Of a stretch of DNA of 64,000 bases, positions 31,466 to 43,964 are shown in pieces. Source of the DNA: Prostheceraeus crozeri (taxonomy: Eukaryota > Platyhelminthes > Polycladida > Euryleptidae); NCBI GenBank assembly GCA_907163375.1, contig CAJQUW010000906.1, forward strand, positions 310,001-374,000. Direction: 5' to 3'. The stretch's first letter is position 1, and each line of letters begins with the position of its first letter. A model generated the notes under the pieces. It was not told the origin of the DNA and did no database searches. It saw only the letters and a list, made by a program, of their open reading frames with translations. The position numbers and the translations under genes are program-made.

Positions 31466-32756
31466 GACGTGTTTACTTGCTTCTGCTCGTGAATATCAAT
31501 GTCGATCGTGATTTGTGGATCTGACTGTGACAGTCAGTCATTAGTTCTACTGTTACAAGTAAACAGTTAACATCTTGTAAATATTATTCATTTTTTCTTC
31601 AACAGGTCGTCTACGCTAACCCAAAGGATTTTCAGAAACCGTCAACGATGTGTCTTAGTGTTGGTCAGTGCAATGAATCAAATTTCAAAGCTGTTCAATG
31701 AGCAGAAGATTGTGGATTAATCAGCTGGAAAATGAAGTGCACTTCTCTTCTGTTTCACTTCAGTGTCCTGAAGTCTTCAATATAGTGGAAATTAGTGTAA
31801 CTCGTTGTGCAGAACGAGTTTCAGCATGATATGGCAATTTTGGTGAATTGTGATATTCCTGTGTATGATAGTGGTATGTAGACTGGGACAGTGTCACGAC
31901 TTTGTTGACATACTATGTTTTGGTAAAGTTGGACAAATTGTATCTTTCATGTGAAAATCAGTCTGTTTTTGAAACTTGTCAGTGTTGTGAATTCCTATAT
32001 GAATAAAATGTGAAGTTAATGACTTGCTCTTATAATGTACTAAGTGTATGGAAGGTAGTAGGCGAATGGGCAAGGCAAGGGAAGCGCAAATCCAATAACA
32101 GTTAAATTTGTGTTTGAATATGCAATCGGCTAGTGTTAGGGTAAGGTTTGGCGAACGGGCTAGTTTCCAGGAATGAGGGCTTCGAATCTGGATTGTAGGT
32201 GAATAGAGGATCAATGCGAGTATAAGTTTGCCTAGGTTTCGGTGTTGGGTCGTGTCTTAAGAAAGAGTTGAAGTTTCGCAAAGATGACTTGTATATTTCA
32301 TGCGCATAGGCCTGCATGTCATAGTGGTGGTAGTTGGCATGTGTCAGGTAAGTTTGCATAGGTGATAGAGCATGCTCATATTACCCACAAGCATTGCTAG
32401 GAATGTTTGACAACAGATTAGGACAGTAGAAATATGCTACGAAGGAGGCATGGTTATGGCTATAGGCCGTTTGCAGTTGAACATAAATTTTAGTAATGAG
32501 TTGTATTGTAAGTGATGGATAAGCGCTAGGACTTCATGGAGGGAAGACACTGAAGAGGTCTAAATATGTCCTTAAAAACTGTGACAGTCACGGAACTAAG
32601 TTATGCAAATTACATGTACATGCAATTGTTATGCAGGCCTATACCCACATAGCTACATGTGCCAATTGCAGCATGTAAGAGGGGGCGCGTGAATTCAGCA
32701 GGAATGGATTGAGGAAGGAATTCTAGTTGGCATATGCACGAAAAGATCCCGAGAGG
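31466..32756 (+). repeat. Left arm of giant palindrome, inner part
   Basis: 1,291 bp, reverse complement of 34179-35469. Together with 17272-19273 (2,002 bp) it makes 3,293 bp, exactly the length of the right arm, so the arms show no net length difference apart from the transposon. Confidence 0.93.
32102..32359 (-). CDS. Hypothetical 85-residue frame, left-arm copy
   Basis: Identical in translation to 34576-34833 in the other arm. Rich in Tyr, His, Pro and Ser (HDPTPKPRQTYTRIDP). No family recognised. A second, overlapping 106-residue frame is also copied in both arms. Identity between arms follows from the palindrome and is not evidence of selection. Confidence 0.2.
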   Translation of the reverse strand: MQTYLTHANYHHYDMQAYAHEIYKSSLRNFNSFLRHDPTPKPRQTYTRIDPLFTYNPDSKPSFLETSPFAKPYPNTSRLHIQTQI

Positions 32757-34178
32757 AAAAAAGTTGGCTGTCAAGTTATATCAATTGTTGTAGAAATGTA
32801 AGCCACGAATTTCAATTGGATAGAGTTTCGACCTACACCTTTTCCATCCCCGGAATTCAACTGTGAAATTCAACAACTGCAATCTCAGATCAAAAATAGA
32901 AATATGAACTATTCAATTCAAATAATGCAAAATCTCAGAATATCTTTCTTTTTTTTCAGTTCAACATCTCAAATCAATTGACGCAGTTTTGAATAAAACA
33001 AATTCAAGTTTCTTTGGAATGATGGGTTACGTCCAACTGATTCACTATGATATCTTAATGAACATTCGTTCATTTAATAAGGCCAAGGTTTATGGCTCAA
33101 TTAATTATATTCTTTCTGGCTCCGCCTGAGTTGTGAAAGAATGCTTATAATTATTGCATTTTTAAGTATAATAATCATTATTTGACATAATTTCAAAATA
33201 AAACTGTTAATACATTAGTTAAATATATTATTTTTATGCATTTGATATGCGAGACATGTAAATGTATTTAAACTTAGCTTGTTGGGGGTGTGCACACAGC
33301 GTGTTTATTTTTTAAAGAATTCGTATTGTTCAACACCTAAATGAGTTCAAGTCACCTGCAAGCGCTCACATTTCGATATATTGCTCATTTGGAACAAGCG
33401 GTGGACTGTACCACGTGTTATGTCTGATGAATGCTAATTCCTCAAAGTATATCTTCTAGGTATATCTTCATATCTAAATATTTCTTCAAAATATATCTTC
33501 TCCGCATGACACCATCATACACTAGGTGACATGCCACGCGTAATTACGGAACACCCCAAACATCCGTGGTTAAGGGCATTCCATTCTTCTACCCGCGTAC
33601 ATACGCGCTGCACTAAGAGTCAGAAATCACTTGATCTGATGCTGTTAAAACATGGGAAATGTTTATGAATACGCGCGGGCGAGCGTTTATAGTTTGCGCG
33701 TCGTCCACGGTTGTCTGCGCTGCCGCTTGAACCACGGATGAACCGCTAAGCATGTTCTGTCTTCCCTGAGCATGAAATTGAGGTCCTATCACATTGTTTA
33801 GCCTCTGATACATGCAGACACATGAGACGCAAAGTCTATGTAACAGGACTGCCAACTATACTAACTTATATTGCAGCAATATCCCGCATAGCCACGGATG
33901 TTTGGGGTCATAATTACGCGTGGTTCACACGTGAATTACGCGTGATTGAGTGTGGCATGTCACCTATTGTACTAGGCTCCAACGGTTTATTCAATGTGTT
34001 TAGGCTGGACACTATTTGAGATTTTTAGATGTTGATCAATAAATTCCAAGACACCTGGCGTAAAATTGACTTGACTATGTTCGCATGGCGTCTGAGTTAT
34101 CATCAACTTGCGGGTAATGAATTGGAACACAACGGAATGTTCAGCAATTCACGGAATGTCCAACTGCATTTCAATTTG
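32757..34178. other. Loop of the giant palindrome
   Basis: 1,422 bp of unique sequence between the arms. No gene. It holds a smaller inverted repeat (33521-33975). Confidence 0.6.
33521..33975. repeat. Inverted repeat at the centre of the palindrome loop
   Basis: 33521-33569 (ACTAGGTGACATGCCACGCG onward to CCCCAAACATCCGTGG) pairs with 33891-33975, whose arm has extra copies of ATTACGCGTG. The spacer is about 320 bp. It may be an inserted MITE or the centre of the original fold-back. Confidence 0.65.
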
Positions 34179-37100
34179 CCTCTCGGGATCTTTTCGTGCA
34201 TATGCCAACTAGAATTCCTTCCTCAATCCATTCCTGCTGAATTCACGCGCCCCCTCTTACATGCTGCAATTGGCACATGTAGCTATGTGGGTATAGGCCT
34301 GCATAACAATTGCATGTACATGTAATTTGCATAACTTAGTTCCGTGACTGTCACAGTTTTTAAGGACATATTTAGACCTCTTCAGTGTCTTCCCTCCATG
34401 AAGTCCTAGCGCTTATCCATCACTTACAATACAACTCATTACTAAAATTTATGTTCAACTGCAAACGGCCTATAGCCATAACCATGCCTCCTTCGTAGCA
34501 TATTTCTACTGTCCTAATCTGTTGTCAAACATTCCTAGCAATGCTTGTGGGTAATATGAGCATGCTCTATCACCTATGCAAACTTACCTGACACATGCCA
34601 ACTACCACCACTATGACATGCAGGCCTATGCGCATGAAATATACAAGTCATCTTTGCGAAACTTCAACTCTTTCTTAAGACACGACCCAACACCGAAACC
34701 TAGGCAAACTTATACTCGCATTGATCCTCTATTCACCTACAATCCAGATTCGAAGCCCTCATTCCTGGAAACTAGCCCGTTCGCCAAACCTTACCCTAAC
34801 ACTAGCCGATTGCATATTCAAACACAAATTTAACTGTTATTGGATTTGCGCTTCCCTTGCCTTGCCCATTCGCCTACTACCTTCCATACACTTAGTACAT
34901 TATAAGAGCAAGTCATTAACTTCACATTTTATTCATATAGGAATTCACAACACTGACAAGTTTCAAAAACAGACTGATTTTCACATGAAAGATACAATTT
35001 GTCCAACTTTACCAAAACATAGTATGTCAACAAAGTCGTGACACTGTCCCAGTCTACATACCACTATCATACACAGGAATATCACAATTCACCAAAATTG
35101 CCATATCATGCTGAAACTCGTTCTGCACAACGAGTTACACTAATTTCCACTATATTGAAGACTTCAGGACACTGAAGTGAAACAGAAGAGAAGTGCACTT
35201 CATTTTCCAGCTGATTAATCCACAATCTTCTGCTCATTGAACAGCTTTGAAATTTGATTCATTGCACTGACCAACACTAAGACACATCGTTGACGGTTTC
35301 TGAAAATCCTTTGGGTTAGCGTAGACGACCTGTTGAAGAAAAAATGAATAATATTTACAAGATGTTAACTGTTTACTTGTAACAGTAGAACTAATGACTG
35401 ACTGTCACAGTCAGATCCACAAATCACGATCGACATTGATATTCACGAGCAGAAGCAAGTAAACACGTCTAGCTAGATCACGTATTTTCTGCGAAATGAA
35501 ATTGGGTCATTGTTGACTGTGTCTTACATAGAAAATGAAAATGATCACGTTCCTGATCCATTGACGCATTCATGGGTTGTAAATAGTTTTGTCTCAGATT
35601 CCTGCTCCTTACCAGGCCACTGTGGCGCGGTTATTCCGACGCAAAAAATTCGCAAGAATTTATGCGTGCGAATAACGATTTCCTTCGTTTCTCACCATCG
35701 GCATGCTGATATTTGATTTTATTTTTTTACAAGAATTTATACATTCTCATACGATGATGAAAATCATCCCAGCAGCCATTTATAATGCACATACAGATAC
35801 TTAAACAAATCAATCAAACTACCCTGGATGAATTAAAGAGCAAGGTTTCGATGTCTCCTTAGTCAATGAATACATGCAATCATGGAAACACGAAATAAAT
35901 AAATATTATAATCAATTTATCATTCAATCCAATTAATCTTTTATATCTCAGAGATGAAGCAAAAACTGTTGCGCACGAATCTCCAACAGCGTCAATCGTC
36001 ATCAGGCAGTGATCGAACTAGATAATAAAAGGAATAGCCTTCTAGACGTTTTACCTTTCGTTTTCAGCACGATGTAAATATATGGCCCATTGTACATGCG
36101 TTGGCATTCTGAGTTCATTGTGGAGTTGCACTTTAACCATACACTTTAACGAGGAAGTTATGAACCACGAAGGATATATTGCAGACCAAAATACATTTGA
36201 CTTGGAGTGGAACAGGATGAAGACAGCTTGGTGCTGAAAAAGAGTGTGGTCGCAGCAAAGGCTGGGCAGGCATAAGAGAGACCTGATGGTGGAATTCGGA
36301 AGTGGAAAGCGCTGACAAAGAAAAGAAGTTGCGCTTCAAGCAATGGCAGCAAAGCAAGTGTGAGGCAACTAAAGTTCTCTATAAAAATGTAAAAAGATAA
36401 AGTATCACTATCAAATGAGACCGATGAACTGCAATAAAAATTATTATTGATGAAGTTGAAGATAGTTGATGCAAAAAACGTCAAATTGACATAGGGCATA
36501 TGCATCAAGCATTCAAATATTACATTTGCATATCAAACATGCTCACTTATGTCCAATCTTTAATAGCGCATGTAAGTTTATAGCAACGATCACAATTGGC
36601 ATAAAGCATCTGCACTTACATGTAATTATGCCATGCTTCTCTGGAATTTATTTTGTAATATACAAGTATTAAGGTCATTATCATTGTATATCATGTCATT
36701 TGCCTGAAATTGAAGGCGTTTTACAATTAACTACTCAGCTACTAATGCTGTCATTCATTATTTTTGTGGCTGTAACAATTTGCAATGCCTATCACGAGCA
36801 ACGCAGTTCGTTCAGGGGAAATGAAATTAATTTGAACATGTCCCGCACAAGCTATATTACAGATCAGGCCACATCGAGCCAAAATCCTCTGACAGTGCCC
36901 CATCGAAAAAATGGGACTACATACATTTAAATTATATAAGCGAAAAATGGACCTAAACATACAAAAGAATTACAATTTTGAACATGCATATAGTCAGTCT
37001 TTTGATATCAAAATTGCCATACTTTTGCGAGAGGATTTTTTCAAATGATTGTCGTCAATTGCTAGCAGGCTAGACGACCAATGATGTGACTTTGTATCGA

Positions 37101-37471
37101 AGTTGGCCTTTAGGATCATACTTTTAAAAAAAATTCCTGAAAAACATGCAAACATATTAATGACTCAGTCAGATTTTTATATGTATAGCATCTGAATGAA
37201 ATCAGATTGCTCTACTCGTACTGAAGTAATTAAACTCGAAGTGATAAGTTGCACATAAAATTCAACTTTCCAAAATTTGCGGAAGTGCTTTCGAATTGTT
37301 CCTCACCTTCATTATTCGCCTCTATACCGTACCGCGCAACCGCGAAAAAATTTTAAATACTGATAGCACGAATCGTCAAACTCGATCACATGCACATAGA
37401 ATTCCTGTGATACAGCAAATAAGAGCTTCATCTGTAATATTTCAATTTTAAACTACTAAATATTGGAAAAT
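34179..37471 (-). repeat. Right arm of giant palindrome (uninterrupted)
   Basis: 3,293 bp, inverted and nearly identical to the two left-arm parts. It preserves the empty insertion site of the 12-kb transposon near 35467-35482. The outer border is ATTTTCCAA read inward on each side. No target duplication was found outside, so whether this is a fold-back transposon or a simple inverted duplication is open. Confidence 0.93.
34576..34833 (+). CDS. Hypothetical 85-residue frame, right-arm copy
   Basis: Starts MQTYLTHANYHHYDMQAYAH. Same translation as 32102-32359. No signal peptide or domain recognised. It may be a fragment of an exon or a chance frame. Confidence 0.2.
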   Translation: MQTYLTHANYHHYDMQAYAHEIYKSSLRNFNSFLRHDPTPKPRQTYTRIDPLFTYNPDSKPSFLETSPFAKPYPNTSRLHIQTQI

Positions 37472-39909
37472 CATTCCCTTATGGTTACTCATGGTTACTT
37501 ATTTTCTGTAAAATTATCAGTGAATTTACATCATAGCCTCATGGCGCCTCTTTCAGAGCTGTGTCGGCTAGTGATAATCCAAGCGACAGCAACAAGCGAC
37601 TTGCACTGAATCCTTACTTGTCTTTTGCCATTGAACAATGACTAATTGCATTTCCAGTCGCCCAGTGATAGACTTAGTATAGGCTAACGGATTATTCACT
37701 TCGACCACAATTGAGCTACAAGCTTGCTAAGAACCCGAGTCATTGAGTGGGTCACCGAATGGTGCCTTTGAACCAGTTTCATCACTGATATACACACCAT
37801 CATGCTATAACTTTTTACTTTTTCACCGATATTCCTAGACATTCCAAATGTGAAGAATGATTTTAGAAGTTTTTAATATAATCGTAGCTCCATCGCTGAA
37901 ATTCATCCCCGGAGATATTATTTCAAAAGAGAGCCGAAGCCTTTTGTATTGACGAACTAGGCTTCGAGGATTGCTGCAATCATCATGCCTGATTGTTCGA
38001 ATCTCTGTCTTAGTAGCCATGTATCTCAGGGTTGTTTCGAGGCACAAATCGAATTTCTCTGGTCGACCCGGCTTGCGAAGTTGTCGTGGAGATGTTCTTA
38101 GAATCTAATGATCTAGTTGTCATGGTGGTAGAAATCGATCACAGTATATGATGCATGCAAAAAGAGTCTGACATGTGGATTGGATTTCCTAAAATTTGAT
38201 GGAATCATGACAATTTGAACACTCTGGTATTCATGAATTAGATAAGTGCAAGCGATAGTTGCATTGGCATCCACTGCCAGCTCATCTATATGTAGTTCTA
38301 TATCATTCATGTGCAATCAAAAGTCCGAGATCAATGTGTCTGGCTGAAGATTAGGCGGGCTGAGCTTTCAGTGGTCCCCTGTTCACGCGTGCCTGTAGGA
38401 TGCAAAGCAGGACCAAGGTGAAGCAAGACAAACAAACAAATCAAGACACACACTTATTTCATTGAGGGATTTGGAGTCAGAAATTTCTGAGCAACTAGAC
38501 ACGACAACAAAAATGGAAGATTGCTGCACCAGATAGCCGGTGTAATAGATGCGAGACCAAATATTTGCCGACTCAACCTATGCAGTAGCCAATAGCCATT
38601 CCACCAACATCTGCTTATTCATTACTCATTATTCATCTGCTGCATATGCACAGTGCCCTGTACATAGCACTCCCTTCTATTCTTTAGTTATCTATATAGG
38701 GTTGTTCCTAACTAAGCCAAGCAATCATAAGCTCCGTTCATCAGTCTGCAAGCCGATTCCACTGATCTAACCTCCTGCAATAAGACTAAACATTCATTGC
38801 AATGAAATAAAAGCTACTTACTTTCCCTGCTGCCTTGAAACATGCCGTGTGCGTAGATATAAGCTGATAGCTTCGTTAATAGCGGCAGACCACAAAATTC
38901 CACGTCCAGCTGGTGCGTTTAGAAATGCGTGCAGCGTTTAAACAAAATCTAACATAAATTTAGAAGGAATTTGTGACAGAAACATTCTTGCACAAAATAC
39001 ATCAATCTGTAGTTTCCGACATTGTGTCAGCATTTTCTGTAAAAGCGTTGATATTTCTAGATAGAGTGAACAATTTTCTATCCAATGATATCAAGTTTGT
39101 TGTATGTTTTTGCAGGATAAAAATAACATAATGATCACGTGAATGAAATATGTCCAATTTTGAATTATTGCTATTTAAATACAACTACTACAATTTCCTG
39201 TAAAACCATTGACATTTCTGGTGGTTTCAGAAAATTTGCAGTCTTTTGATACCTCATACACGCTGCAACTCGCCGTGGTTAAAATAACATCATAAACCGG
39301 TGTTTTTGACATTCTCGAACAATCCACATACCACTCCCCAGACAATTCTGCGGCATCTTTGATAAAACCAAGCATATTTCTGTAATGTATGGCTCCTATG
39401 TACCATAACATTTTCTTGGTTTTCATTGTAATCTTGTAGTTAAAATAACATAAGAACATGGGGCCTAAATGACCATTTCTTGTGGGGCCTAAATGTACTG
39501 GGGCCTAATTGACTGGAAACCCTCTGTGGTCTTCTGCTCCATTCCCTGCTGCAAATTTATCGAATTCTCTGGTACATATTCAAAGGTACGCAATTCATCA
39601 CTTCATTATGTGCAAGATTCTAAATGCAATATTTGCAGATCCGTCATAAGAAAAATGTGCACTTTCGGAGAGTCAGCAACTCATTGCATGCTGAGGTATC
39701 TGAAACTTCAGCAGTTCTCACAATGATCAATCGAAGTGAAATGTTTTCGTCTCTCATATGCTGCATCTAGCTTTTGGTGCAAAAACGCATGTACTGTAGT
39801 TTTATAGTCTATACTTAATTTTCTACTGATGATGATCGAAATAGACAACAATAGATTAAAACTATAAAATAATAAAGACAGTTTCATCTTATCACTATAA
39901 AAATATTTG
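37472..39909. other. Spacer after the palindrome
   Basis: Short frames only. A small triplicated GGGGCCTAA(A/T)TG motif occurs at 39460, 39484 and 39500. Nothing else supported. Confidence 0.4.
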
Positions 39910-39917
39910 GTAAAAAT

Positions 39918-40986
39918 TAGTGATGAAAATTTTCCGGAAAATTTTGAATCAAAATTTTCCATGGAAAATTATGGAAAAAATTGGAAAATTTTGGAAATAT
40001 TGGAAAATTATGGAAAATTTTGGAAAATTTTGATTTTTGTGATACGCCCTATAATTGGGACGCTTCCGCAGCCGACGCAGGTATACATACCAATAGAATG
40101 GGTCTAAAACTCTTGATTTCATCATTATTTCGATTAAAGCGATCGCAGCACTGCGAGTTCCGTCCGCGGATTTTTGAACATTCCTTTGCCACCAGTGGCT
40201 TGTGCTAATTTGTAAGCATTTTTGATTATCACACTGACACCGTTTGTTATAACGTGAATCTTGCTTCAGAATAGAGGTATAATTTCATGCAATGTGAAAG
40301 ATCTGGAGCAAAAATAATTTTGGAGTTTGCTTGTTAGCTTGAAAGTTAAGCTTTATTGTGCGGCCTTGATCATAGTGATACAAATTATCCATATGTTGAT
40401 GAATATGTGAAGAATAAGCACACAGTCCACGCAGCATTATACATGAGCGACCATATTGGAAGACTGTAAACTCGTGAGATATTTGGAAACTAAAGATATC
40501 TGTGATGAGTAGAAGAATAACTATGACAGTTTCTAAGTTCTGACATATTGTCCGATCTTCGTTGAGGACAAAATGCATGCACATCTTCCATTTCTACCTC
40601 ATGGTTCAGATCTAGTTCCAAATCGATTTCAGATCTACCCAAATGAATTTCAGACATTTCCAGATGAATTGGAGATTCTCCAGTTGAATCTAAGATCCTT
40701 TCAAAGTTGGGTTTCTGATAGATCTGAAATTCAACTAGAGAAATCTGAAATCCATTTAATGTCTGATATTCAGCTGGAAAGATCTGAAATAGACATAGAG
40801 GGTGCAGTTGGTTCCAAAAGTTGGCATGCAGGGATGATAGAGAAGTTTTCGGTCTTTGAATATTACATAGTCTTTTCAAACGACTGCAACAAGCCTACAA
40901 AACAATGGCAAAAAAGTCAATCACCAGAAAAAAAATTTCAAAATTTTCTGGAAAATTTTCCGGAAAATTTTCCATTTGCATCACTA
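39918..40986. mobile_element. hAT-type non-autonomous element, copy 1
   Basis: 1,069 bp. Starts TAGTGATGAAAATTTTCC and ends CATCACTA, with subterminal GGAAAATTTT runs. It is flanked by a perfect 8-bp duplication GTAAAAAT (39910-39917 and 40987-40994). 8-bp duplications with TAG-starting ends fit the hAT superfamily. The interior has head-to-head AGATCTGAAAT repeats near 40610-40790 but no transposase. Two overlapping short frames are low-complexity artefacts of the repeats. Confidence 0.9.
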
Positions 40987-40994
40987 GTAAAAAT

Positions 40995-41585
40995 TGAGAA
41001 TTCCATTCAAAAAATGATTTATTATATATCATGACTTTTTTAAAATTTAGAATGGTCGAACTGGCTCAAAACACTGCGAACGACGCAAAATATTGAAATG
41101 AACCGTCAGAAATCTATTTAATCTAATTCCTGCATTAGATTCAAATTACAAAAACCAATAATAATAATAGTATTAAGCAATTTATTCTTTATTTTATTAT
41201 TATTATAAATCTCTATTCAATAAACGATAGTAGTCTACATAACACATACAATCATAAATGAAGAAATACTACGGTAAAGAAAATCAGTAGATATCTTAAG
41301 ACTCAATAAACAAGGCAAATACAAATTGATACCTTTAGACATGGACTCCTAATCATTATGTGACGGACACTTGTATGTTTTGAGTATCCAAAAATGTGAC
41401 TCGTGCGAAATGTTCTTTCGAGCATACATATTAAAATCAGGAGAATTGACGAAAATAGTTAGTTGATTCTAGTTGAAAAGTGGTTGCCAAAAATGACAAA
41501 AAGTTTTTAATCTGAACTTGTGATGTTATTAGTGTTCTTTGATCTTGAATCAAAGAGGACACAATATTTCACGCACAACCTGTGT
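40995..41585. other. Spacer between the two hAT copies
   Basis: AT-rich unique sequence; nothing supported. Confidence 0.4.
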
Positions 41586-41593
41586 GCATCGAG

Positions 41594-42828
41594 TAGTGAT
41601 GAAAATTTTCCGGAAAATTTTGAATCAAAATTTTCCATGGAAAATTTTGGAAAATATTGGAAAATTTTGGAAAAAATCGGAAAATTTTGGAAAATTTTGA
41701 AAATTCTGATTTTTTGTGATAGGCCATGCTTTGACCGCTTCCACAGCCGAGGCAGCTACACACCAATAGAATGGGTCTATAAAACTGGTGAGTTTGATCA
41801 TTATTTTGAATAAAACAATTTTGAAAAATGAAGAAATTTGAATTTTTGTGATATAATGTTTACGTTTTCTATCACAGCTGAGGCATAGACACATCAATAG
41901 AATTATTCTAAAAATCTTGATTTCATCATATCATTTTGATTAAAATAATCGTAGCAATACGAATCCCGCCCGCGGATTTTCGAGCATTCCTTTGCCAGCA
42001 ATTGCTTGTGGCAATTTGTTGACATTTTTAATATTATAACACAGACATCTTTTGGGACAACGTGAATTTTTTCCTTTACATAGGGGTATAATTTCAAGCA
42101 TTGTGAAAGATCTGGAGCAAAAATAATGCACTTTATTTGGGAGTTTGTTTATGGCTTGAAAGTTAAGCTTTATTATGCAGCCTTGATTGCATTGGCAATG
42201 ATACAAATTCTCCATGTGTTGATGAACATGTGAAGCACAAGCACACAGTCCAATACACCATTATACATGAGCGACCATATATTGGAAGATATATAAAGAC
42301 TGTATAACTCGTGAGACATTTGGAAACTAAAGATATCTTTGATGATTAGAAGAATATCTATATGATAGCTTCTAACTTCTGGCGTATTGTCCGATATCTT
42401 CGTGGAGGACAAACTACACATTCCATTTCCAGCTGGTTCAGATGGTTCAGATAGTTCCCAATCGATTTCAGATCTACTTAAATGAATTTCAGACTTTTCC
42501 AGATGAATTGGAGATTCTCCAGTTGAATCTAAGATCCTTTCAAAGTTAAGTTTCTGACAGATATCTGAAATTCAATTAGAGAAATCTGAAATCCATTCAA
42601 TGTCTGATATTCAGTTGGACAGATCTGAAATAGACATGGAGGGTGCAGTTGGTTCCAAAAGTTGACATGCAGGGATGATAGAGAAGTTTTCGGTCTTTGA
42701 ATATTGCATAGTCTTTTCAAACGACTGCAACAAGTCTCCAAAACAATGGCAAAAACGTCAATCACCGAAAAAATAAATTTCAAAATTTTCCAGAAAATTT
42801 TCCGGAAAATTTTCCATTTGCATCACTA
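41594..42828. mobile_element. hAT-type non-autonomous element, copy 2
   Basis: 1,235 bp, same family and orientation as the copy at 39918-40986. It has the same TAGTGATG ends and interior. It is flanked by a perfect 8-bp duplication GCATCGAG (41586-41593 and 42829-42836). It has extra internal sequence near 41800-41930, so the two copies are different length variants. Confidence 0.92.
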
Positions 42829-43239
42829 GCATCGAGTGAATGAGAAAGAGCTTTCTTTCTGTATTCTAGCAATGCAACAGCTTAATTATACATAAATGAC
42901 TAACAGAAATTCTTGTTAAATTCCCCTGCCTATACAACATGCAAAATTATTCGAACAATGGGAATGAGGTTTTACAAATGATATATGAAATAAGCTGCGA
43001 AAAGTCGAATAGTCGAATATACTGTGGTAAAATTCATTCAGACAATTAAACTGCAAAGACGACGCTGCTTCACGATCAACAGATTTTATGAATGATAAAG
43101 GCATTGCTTATGTGTCCAGTCCACTGTGATTTCTGACATGATAAAAGTCTACATGATGCTGTATGAATAATGCAGAATTGATACATGAAGTTGTATTTAA
43201 TCGTTATAAAGTTTTCTTCTATTCTTTTGAAACCACTAT

Positions 43240-43964
43240 TTTATGTTAATAGTGCGATAGGGATTTGTAGACATTATAGATTTATAGGTGGGTGCCGTGG
43301 CAGAGAAAGATAAACCTGCTACGTACAGAGTGTCTGCGAGTACATCGCAATTGTTCCACCATGAGCAAGATCAAAGATGGACTATATTTTATGAAAAAAA
43401 GATTTCTTGCAAACGGGTACCCTTTAGATATTGTTGAACGATACATGAAACCTAAACCAATGAATGAAAGCAAAAGAAGACATAGAAAAGAAGCAAGCAG
43501 AAAACAAATATATTTAAGGCTACCGTTCATTAATGATAAGAAAAGAGTTTAAAAGTTTCCAGCATCATTTGTTTGATTTGAAGCCAGTATTTGTGACCCA
43601 GCCTAATTTGAAAAGAAGTGTTTCATCTAAAGAAAAATTATTTTGTACTAGCAATTGTTTGTGTAAGAATAATAATTTTTGTTACATGAAAAATGTTGTT
43701 TATCAGTTGACATGTAATTTGTGTGAAAGTTTTTATATCGGTGAGACTTTTCGTTCTTTTCGTCAACGTATGCATGAGCACCTTACAACTGATTCGAGTT
43801 TATTTCATAAACATTTTGTTAAAACTCATGGTATGTTACCTGACCCTTCATTTGTGACCCCTTATATTTTAAAGCGAGGATTTTGCTAATACGATTGAGC
43901 GGAAGATATCTGAGAAGGATTTCATTTCTAAGTATCGCCCAGATATCAATGTTTATTTAGTATG
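43240..43964 (+). mobile_element. Penelope-like retroelement remnant with GIY-YIG domain
   Basis: A Lys/Arg-rich end of a reverse-transcriptase region (RKINLLRTECLRVHRNCS, then DGLYFMKKRFLANGYP) is followed by a Cys-rich linker (CTSNCLCKNNNFCYMKN) and a GIY-YIG nuclease (VVYQLTCNLCESFYIGETFR, then RQRMHEH). It ends with KYRPDINVYLV and a TGA at 43962-43964. This order is that of Penelope-like elements. The reverse transcriptase proper is absent (5' truncation), and the coding parts fall in more than one frame. Dead copy. Confidence 0.75.

Noticed and set aside
32102-32359. Arm frames taken as evidence of a conserved gene
   Set aside because: Arms are near-identical by duplication, so identity alone says nothing about selection.
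17272-37471. Palindrome as an assembly artefact
   Set aside because: Only one arm carries the 12-kb insertion and there are single-base differences between arms, so a simple duplicated contig is unlikely, though long reads should confirm.
40573-41034. 153-residue frame with RSEIQLE-type repeats
   Set aside because: Repeating peptide is a by-product of short AGATCTGAAAT DNA repeats in the hAT-type element; the other copy does not keep the frame.
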